From NCBI GenBank assembly GCA_903895255.1, contig CAITTG010000084.1, forward strand, positions 24,922-88,921: a DNA stretch of 64,000 nt, read 5' to 3'. The DNA comes from an uncultured Verrucomicrobia subdivision 3 bacterium. Its GTDB lineage: Bacteria; Verrucomicrobiota; Verrucomicrobiia; Limisphaerales; UBA11358. The position numbers and the translations under genes are program-made. How positions within the stretch are numbered: position 1 is the first letter of the stretch; each line of letters starts with the position of its first letter. The notes beneath the pieces were generated by a model. That model was not told the origin of the DNA. It was given only the letters and a program-made list of their open reading frames with translations, and searched no databases. Shown here piece by piece: positions 59,001 through 64,000 of this stretch.

Positions 59001-59867
59001 ATGAGTGAATTCAAGTACGCCTGTCCGGTCTGCGGACAGCATATTAAATGCGACTCGTCCCAATCCGGGACCGTCATGGAGTGCCCCACCTGCTTTCAAA
59101 AAATCACCGCGCCCCGAGCCCCGGCGGAGGGCAGCCATAAATTCATTCTCAGTGGCAAAAAGGTGGGTGCGCGTCCGCCCGCGCCCGTGCCTTCCGGGGC
59201 CGAAAGCCCTGCGCCCCCAGCGCGCCCGGGATTTCCGGTGGCCGCCCTGGCGTTGCTGGTGCTCCTTGCCACTGCGGCCACGATCGGCTTTCTGTTCCGG
59301 GACCGGTTGTTTCACACCAGCAAAGCCCAGCCCGGGCCGACGGCTGCCGTGCTGGCCACGAACCCTGCCCCGGTGGAACCGGTGGTAATGGCGCCACATG
59401 CCAGCGACACGAACTGGATGCTCAACCTCGCCAAGGCGGAGATCCCCGAGACCCAGGCAGCCGGGCGGATTCATGGCCGGGATTTCCTGGCGCAACGCGC
59501 GGTGTTGCAAAACGGCACCCTCTCCCTGCGGGAAGGCAGCAAGGGGCCGATGGAATTTGGCCTGACCATTAATTTCAGCGGCGTGGCGGCGGAGGTGCTC
59601 GCCGGCAAAACGATTAACATCGCCACCAACGCACCGGTGGCGGCCCGGGTGACGCTGCATTGGAAGGCGGATGGCCAGGTGCAAAAGGAAACTTTTGACA
59701 CCGCTTATGCCCTGCGCATTGAATTCGACATGCTCGCCAATAATCGCATGGCCGGACGCCTCTATTTCTGCGCGCCGGACGACGCGATGAGTTACGTGGC
59801 CGGGAATTTTGTGGCGGAGGTCCGCAAGGGCAAACCGGTGAAACCGAAACCGCCGGGTGGGCCGTGA
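59001..59867 (+). CDS. Membrane-anchored protein with an N-terminal zinc ribbon
   Basis: A 288-residue protein starting MSEFKYACPVCGQHIKCDSS, with C-P-V-C and C-P-T-C pairs (about residues 8-34) forming a zinc ribbon. A Pro-rich segment precedes a transmembrane helix (about 75-93, FPVAALALLVLLATAATIGF), and a beta-rich extracytoplasmic domain follows. A similar layout occurs in many Verrucomicrobiota and Planctomycetes proteins of unknown role. The start 59001 is chosen for the zinc ribbon. Its stop lies three bases before the cinA ATG, so they are coupled. Confidence 0.72.
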   Translation: MSEFKYACPVCGQHIKCDSSQSGTVMECPTCFQKITAPRAPAEGSHKFILSGKKVGARPPAPVPSGAESPAPPARPGFPVAALALLVLLATAATIGFLFRDRLFHTSKAQPGPTAAVLATNPAPVEPVVMAPHASDTNWMLNLAKAEIPETQAAGRIHGRDFLAQRAVLQNGTLSLREGSKGPMEFGLTINFSGVAAEVLAGKTINIATNAPVAARVTLHWKADGQVQKETFDTAYALRIEFDMLANNRMAGRLYFCAPDDAMSYVAGNFVAEVRKGKPVKPKPPGGP

Positions 59868-59870
59868 GTG

Positions 59871-61181
59871 ATGCGGACCGTACTTGCCAGCCCGCCTTTC
59901 CCGGTGGAGACTGCCCGGGTGAAGATTGAACTCATCAACACGGGCAGTGAACTACTGCTCGGCCGGGTGCTCAACACGCATCAGCAATGGCTTTGCCGAC
60001 GGTTGTCCGACCTTGGCTATTCCGTGGACCGGCAGGTGGCCGTCCCGGACACCGGCGCGGATATTCAGCAGGGGGTGCGCGAGGCACTGGGTCGGGCGGA
60101 CCTGGTGATCGTCACGGGTGGCCTGGGGCCAACATCAGATGACATCACGCGCGACTTGATCGCCCAGTTGCTGGGGAAAAAACTGATACTGGATAAGGCG
60201 GTATTTGCGGAGATCAAACGCTTTTTCGCCGAGCGCAAACGCCCCATGCCCGCCAACAACGACGTGCAGGCCATGGTCCCCGAGGGGGCGACCGTGCTGC
60301 CCAATCCCTTTGGCACGGCTCCTGGGCTGGCCATTCCCGTCTCACCGAATCCGTATCGCCCCGGCGGCCCCAAGGCCTGGCTGGTGATGCTGCCGGGACC
60401 GCCGCGCGAGTTGCGCCCGATGTTTGATGCGACGGTCAGGCCCTTGGTGCTCCGGGAGTTTCCGCTGGCGGAGGCGTTTGTCTGCCGCACCCTGCGCACC
60501 AGTGGGGTGGGGGAATCGGCGTTGCAGGAGCGCGTCGCCCCGCCCTTGGCGGCGCTGGTGGCCGCCGGGCTTGAGATCGGCTATTGCGCCCGGGTGGGCC
60601 AGGTGGATGTGCGGTTGATTGCCCGCGGGCCGAATGCGGCGCAGGTCGTGAGCGACGCGGAGGTGGTGGTCCAGCGGTTGCTGGGAGAATTTGTTTACGG
60701 TTTTGATGACGACGACATGGCGGGAGTCATTGTGCGGTTGCTAACCAGCAAGCAGCAGACGCTCGCCCTCGCGGAATCCTGCACCGGCGGCCATATTGCC
60801 AATCAGATTACCAATGTCTCCGGGGCCTCGGCCGTGTTTCCGGGCGCTTATGTGACTTACAGCAATGCGGCCAAGCAGAGCAATCTGGGAGTAAAAGCCG
60901 AAACGCTGGCCGCCCACGGCGCGGTGAGCGCGGAGGTGGCCCGGGAAATGGCCGAAGGCGCGCGGGTGCGGCTGGGCGCGGATTACGCGCTCGCGGTCAC
61001 CGGCATTGCTGGTCCCACGGGTGGCACACGGGAGAAACCCGTGGGCACGGTGTTTATCGCGCTGACCAGTGCCACGGGCACGGAGGTGCAGCAAAAACTC
61101 AACGCGTACGAACGCGAGGCGTTTAAGCAAGTGACCACCCAGCAGGCGTTGGAAATGCTGCGGCGAAAATTGGTGGGTTGA
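59871..61181 (+). CDS. cinA: CinA family protein (competence/damage-inducible, NMN deamidase domain)
   Basis: A 436-residue two-domain protein. The N-terminal MoaB-like part contains IELINTGSELLLGRVLNTHQ and VTGGLGPTSDDITRDLIAQL; the C-terminal PncC-type part contains LALAESCTGGHIANQITNVS and VTGIAGPTGGTREKPVG. The second domain has nicotinamide-mononucleotide deamidase activity in relatives. The ATG at 59871, three bases after the preceding stop, is used; a GTG at 59919 matches the usual family start and would remove 16 residues. Confidence 0.94.
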   Translation: MRTVLASPPFPVETARVKIELINTGSELLLGRVLNTHQQWLCRRLSDLGYSVDRQVAVPDTGADIQQGVREALGRADLVIVTGGLGPTSDDITRDLIAQLLGKKLILDKAVFAEIKRFFAERKRPMPANNDVQAMVPEGATVLPNPFGTAPGLAIPVSPNPYRPGGPKAWLVMLPGPPRELRPMFDATVRPLVLREFPLAEAFVCRTLRTSGVGESALQERVAPPLAALVAAGLEIGYCARVGQVDVRLIARGPNAAQVVSDAEVVVQRLLGEFVYGFDDDDMAGVIVRLLTSKQQTLALAESCTGGHIANQITNVSGASAVFPGAYVTYSNAAKQSNLGVKAETLAAHGAVSAEVAREMAEGARVRLGADYALAVTGIAGPTGGTREKPVGTVFIALTSATGTEVQQKLNAYEREAFKQVTTQQALEMLRRKLVG

Positions 61182-61209
61182 GGCGGCTCGGAAGCAAAAC
61201 GAACCGAAT

Positions 61210-61297
61210 TTTTGGAGTGCGCGGACATGTCCGCGCTTTGGAACTCGGCGACATGTCGCCGAGTTCCAAAGCGGCAACTTATTGCCGCACTCCAAAA
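61210..61297. repeat. Compound palindromic element between convergent cinA and parC
   Basis: Outer arms 61210-61221 and 61286-61297 (TTTTGGAGTGCG/CGCACTCCAAAA) enclose an 18-base perfect palindrome (61219-61236), a 34-base perfect palindrome (61237-61270) and a 7-bp hairpin (61271-61277/61282-61288, loop CTTA). It is the clearest such element in the window and could act as a two-way terminator. Confidence 0.85.
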
Positions 61298-61317
61298 CCT
61301 CCCCAGCCGCACCCGCC

Positions 61318-63420
61318 TTACCCAAAAATCAATTTCGTGGTCGCCTCGCTGGCGTCCCAGCCGCGCGTGGGGGCGTCGGTGACGGAGGCAATATCCTTGA
61401 TGGAGATTTGCCGGCCCAGAGTCTTGGGGCCCTTCACATCAATCTGCGAGGGATCGCAGGTTTGCTGGCTGATTTTTTGGTGCGGCGCGGGTTTGTAGCG
61501 GATGTACAGGAGCTTTGGAGTTTCCGGGGCCAGGTACAGGATGCGTGATTTTTCCGGGATGCACGAATACACCTTGTTCATGATGATGCCGCCGAAGGTG
61601 AAGCGTTTCAGGTAGCTGGCCTCGCGGTCGGTGTAGGCGCAGGTGTAGACACGGTCGCGCTCGGGCAGGCCGCACAGGAGCACGTCGGGACCCACAAATA
61701 ATTTCTCTGGCAACTCGATGACCTTGTAGGTGCCGTCCTTGAAGACGAGCAGGAGCTTGTCGAACTTGGTGCACTCCAATTTGAATTCGTCGGCGTTGAC
61801 CTTGTAGCCCACGTAGCCGCTCTCGCGGTCGTAGGAAACTTTGAAGGACTTGAACGCGGCGGCCTTCACATCCACTTCCTCGTGGCGGGCGGATTTCGTG
61901 GTCAGGCGCGGGTAAAGCGGCCGGTACTTTTCCAGCAAGCCTTCGATATGGCTGATGACGTACTTGGTCAGGTTTTTGAGATGCTTGCGGGTCTCGGCGA
62001 GCTCGGCCTTGGTTTTGGCCATCTCCTCGCGGTGTTTGTTGATGTCGAAGAGCGAAATCCGGCGGATGCGCACTTGCAGGAGGCGCTCCACATCGGCATC
62101 CACGAGCGGACGAATCAACTCCAGGCCGAACGGTTTGAACCCGTCGTACACGGCCGCCAGCACGGCCTCGTTGGTTTTGCATTTCTCGATGGCCTTGTAA
62201 ATGCGTTCCTCGATGAAGATGCGTTCGAGGGTGCGGTAGTGCAGTTCGTCGAGCAACTGCTGCTCGCGGAGGTCGAGCTCGCGCTTGAGGAGGGTGGTCA
62301 GTTGCGTGGTGTTTTCGCGGAGCACTTCGCTCACGGTGAGTTCCACGGGACGGTTGTCCTTGATCACCACGATGCGGCTGCTGATGGTCACTTCGCAATC
62401 GGTGAAGGCGTAGAGGGCGTCCACCATTTTCTCGGCGTCCACCCCGGCCGGGCATTTGATTTCAATGTCCACGTCCTCGGAGGTGAAATCGTTGATGGAT
62501 TTCACCTTGAGCTTGCCCTTGTTGGCGGCGTCCTCAATGGAAGCCATCAGGGAATCGGTGGTGGTGGTGGGCGGGAGTTCACGGATGCTGACCGTGGACT
62601 CGTCCTTGACCTTGATCTTGGCGCGGACGGTGACGCTGCCCTTGCCGTCCTGGTAATCGCGGGCGTCCATGGTGCCGCCGGTGATGAAATCGGGCAGGCA
62701 CTTGAACGGCTGGTTTTTGAGGATGGCGATTTGGGCCTCGAGCAGTTCGGGAAAATTATGGGGCAGGATGCGGGCGGACAGACCGACGGCGATGCCCTCG
62801 GTGCCGAGCATGAGGGTGAGCGGGAGTTTGCACGGCAGGGAAATGGGTTCCTTGTTGCGGCCGTCGTAGCTGGGGACAAAGTCGGTGATTTCGTCGTTGA
62901 AGAGTTCGGTGCGGGCCAGCTCGGTGAGGCGGCATTCGATGTAACGGGGGGCGGCGGCGGGGTCGCCGGTGTACACATTGCCGAAGTTCCCCTGCCCTTC
63001 GATGAGGTAGCGCTTGGTGGTCAGCACCACCAGGGCATCGCCGATGGAGGCGTCACCGTGGGGGTGGTATTGCATGGTGTGGCCGACCACATTGGCGACC
63101 TTGATGAACCGGCCGTCGTCTTTTTCATGCAGGGCCCAGAGGATGCGGCGTTGCACGGGTTTGAGGCCGTCGGCGAGATTGGGGATGGCGCGGTCGCGGA
63201 TGACGTAGGAGGCGTACTCCATGAAACTCTTGTCCACGCGGCGGTGCAGGCCGGTTTCGGTCTGGCGGGGGTCAAAGGGGCGGTGCACCAGTTCGGCGGG
63301 GACTTCCTCGGCCTGCACGTGGGCGGCGTCGGTGCCGTTGGTGCCGGCGGGTTTGGCCGGGAGGCCCGGGATGGGCAAATCCGGCTGTTTCGGTTCGTTG
63401 TCTGGCTGGTCGGAACTCAT
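61318..63420 (-). CDS. DNA topoisomerase (type IIA) subunit A, ParC-like
   Basis: A 700-residue type IIA topoisomerase A subunit. The winged-helix region includes YASYVIRDRAIPNLADGLKP and the catalytic Tyr in APRYIECRLTELA (Y160). The tower region and a helical coiled-coil (about 415-500) follow. The C-terminal 180 residues are shorter than in many GyrA proteins and have only a partial beta-propeller (KVIELPEKLFVGPDVLLCGL), so ParC (topoisomerase IV) is likelier than GyrA. The partner B subunit is not in the window. The N-terminal 50 residues are Pro-rich. Confidence 0.9.
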   Translation of the reverse strand: MSSDQPDNEPKQPDLPIPGLPAKPAGTNGTDAAHVQAEEVPAELVHRPFDPRQTETGLHRRVDKSFMEYASYVIRDRAIPNLADGLKPVQRRILWALHEKDDGRFIKVANVVGHTMQYHPHGDASIGDALVVLTTKRYLIEGQGNFGNVYTGDPAAAPRYIECRLTELARTELFNDEITDFVPSYDGRNKEPISLPCKLPLTLMLGTEGIAVGLSARILPHNFPELLEAQIAILKNQPFKCLPDFITGGTMDARDYQDGKGSVTVRAKIKVKDESTVSIRELPPTTTTDSLMASIEDAANKGKLKVKSINDFTSEDVDIEIKCPAGVDAEKMVDALYAFTDCEVTISSRIVVIKDNRPVELTVSEVLRENTTQLTTLLKRELDLREQQLLDELHYRTLERIFIEERIYKAIEKCKTNEAVLAAVYDGFKPFGLELIRPLVDADVERLLQVRIRRISLFDINKHREEMAKTKAELAETRKHLKNLTKYVISHIEGLLEKYRPLYPRLTTKSARHEEVDVKAAAFKSFKVSYDRESGYVGYKVNADEFKLECTKFDKLLLVFKDGTYKVIELPEKLFVGPDVLLCGLPERDRVYTCAYTDREASYLKRFTFGGIIMNKVYSCIPEKSRILYLAPETPKLLYIRYKPAPHQKISQQTCDPSQIDVKGPKTLGRQISIKDIASVTDAPTRGWDASEATTKLIFG

Positions 63421-63431
63421 GAGCGGGCGAA

Positions 63432-63460
63432 ATTAAGCAGGAAAACGGGTTGGGTGGCAA
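63432..63460 (-). promoter_or_regulatory. Probable promoter of the topoisomerase gene
   Basis: On the minus strand TTGCCA (63455-63460), a 17-base spacer and CTTAAT (63432-63437). The predicted start is about five bases before the ATG at 63420. Confidence 0.5.
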
Positions 63461-63689
63461 GTTTAGTGTCGGGGAGGCAAAACCAAAGTACGCGAATCTT
63501 GAAGATTTGGGTCGTGGGGGGAGGGGCGTAAATTGGTTTAAAAATGCCCAAAAAGCGTGAAATACGCGGGGTTGGGAGAGCCGGGGGACGAAGCCGTGGT
63601 CGGCGGGTGGGCTGGGCTGGCCGTTGCCGCCGGTGCGGGTGGGCCGCTTCATGGTTATTACCACCATCATCGGGGACCAGTTTAGCGGG

Positions 63690-63718
63690 GGACCCTGGAC
63701 AACGGCTGTCCAGGGTCC
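63690..63718. repeat. Perfect 12-bp hairpin upstream of the topoisomerase gene
   Basis: GGACCCTGGACA (63690-63701) and TGTCCAGGGTCC (63707-63718) form a perfect 12-bp stem with a five-base loop. On the + strand it is followed by A-rich sequence, so it is not an intrinsic terminator in that direction. Small open frames here (63544-63896) have no coding character. Confidence 0.7.
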
Positions 63719-63777
63719 AAAAAAGTTGAAATTATTTTTGGGGGGCGGTAAACACCGGGGGACACGAGAATTTCTTT

Positions 63778-64000
63778 CCAAAATCTGCCAGCGAAGGGAC
63801 GAGCTGCGGGTCACGGACCCGCGCGCCGGGGGCAGGATGCCGGCAGCCTCCCGCCAGTGGGTCGGCGGGCACCGCTTTCACGTTGATGCGGACTGAAGTC
63901 CGCGCTCCGATGCCACTCCCGGCGGACGCGACGCTTTACCAAAATCTGCCAGCGGAGGGACGTGCTGCGGGTCACGGACCCGCGCGCCGGGGGCAGGGTG
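63778..64000. repeat. Direct repeat of about 63 bases, continuing past the window
   Basis: The copies at 63778-63840 and 63937-64000 are nearly identical (differences at a few positions), with a period of 159 bases. Each contains a GCGGGTC/GACCCGC hairpin. The second copy is cut by the window end, so more units may follow. Confidence 0.75.

Noticed and set aside
63544..63896. Two short + strand frames upstream of the topoisomerase gene
   Set aside because: They overlap a perfect hairpin and direct repeats, and their composition (Gly/Arg/Trp) is that of repeat DNA.

Overview
The window is a GC-rich chromosomal segment that I would place in the phylum Verrucomicrobiota, probably near the Pedosphaera/Limisphaerales group. 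This is inferred from gene content and style, not from a marker gene. The pointers are: secreted glycan-degrading enzymes (GH29, GH28, a sialate O-acetylesterase and a heparinase-like protein); an ECF sigma factor fused to a membrane domain; a deoxyhypusine-synthase-like protein beside agmatine deiminase; many palindromic and short-period intergenic repeats; and few Shine-Dalgarno sites. No rRNA, tRNA, CRISPR array or intact insertion sequence was found.

Layout. 1-1.8 kb: the end of a type I restriction-modification operon (hsdM tail, hsdS with an odd 3' end). 2-6.8 kb: accessory genes (DUF4236, an ASCH-like protein, unknowns), then a compact five-gene cassette (KTSC protein plus two pairs of related proteins, order A-B-B'-A') in which every junction is a 4-base overlap. 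7-13 kb: a secreted FGE-like protein, a histidine phosphatase, pgl, an unidentified structured RNA with its own promoter and terminator, accA, manA and a VapBC-type toxin-antitoxin pair. 13-22.7 kb: algH, cydAB, thiH-thiS, an MscS channel, a LAB_N/zinc-ribbon protein, two small membrane proteins and asd. 22.8-33.4 kb: a SNF2 helicase, a heparinase-like protein, a beta-propeller/phosphoesterase, hldD and a DHS-family enzyme. 33.5-41.4 kb: agmatine deiminase, a nucleotidyltransferase toxin-antitoxin-like pair, OsmC, a glycogen-binding protein, a large two-activity glycogen debranching enzyme and a small glycine-rich membrane protein missed by length cut-offs. 41.5-54.4 kb: alpha-L-fucosidase, sialate O-acetylesterase, radC, a lipoprotein aspartyl protease, the ECF-membrane fusion, ilvA with an isoleucine-rich leader peptide and attenuator, GH28 and Fic. 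54.5-64 kb: secreted unknowns, an RlmI-like methyltransferase, DUF2252, DUF4337, cinA and a parC-like topoisomerase subunit.

Most interesting: (1) an approximately 245-nt candidate noncoding RNA upstream of accA; (2) a classical-looking isoleucine attenuator in front of ilvA; (3) the A-B-B'-A' cassette; (4) a class of 7-base-period repeats at several sites, one apparently inside the agmatine deiminase reading frame; (5) promoters that place transcription starts only a few bases before the start codons of several housekeeping genes; (6) related palindromic elements between convergent genes.

Limits: all calls are by eye from motifs and family memory; no database search, folding or gene-finder was run. 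Promoter calls are hexamer matches only.
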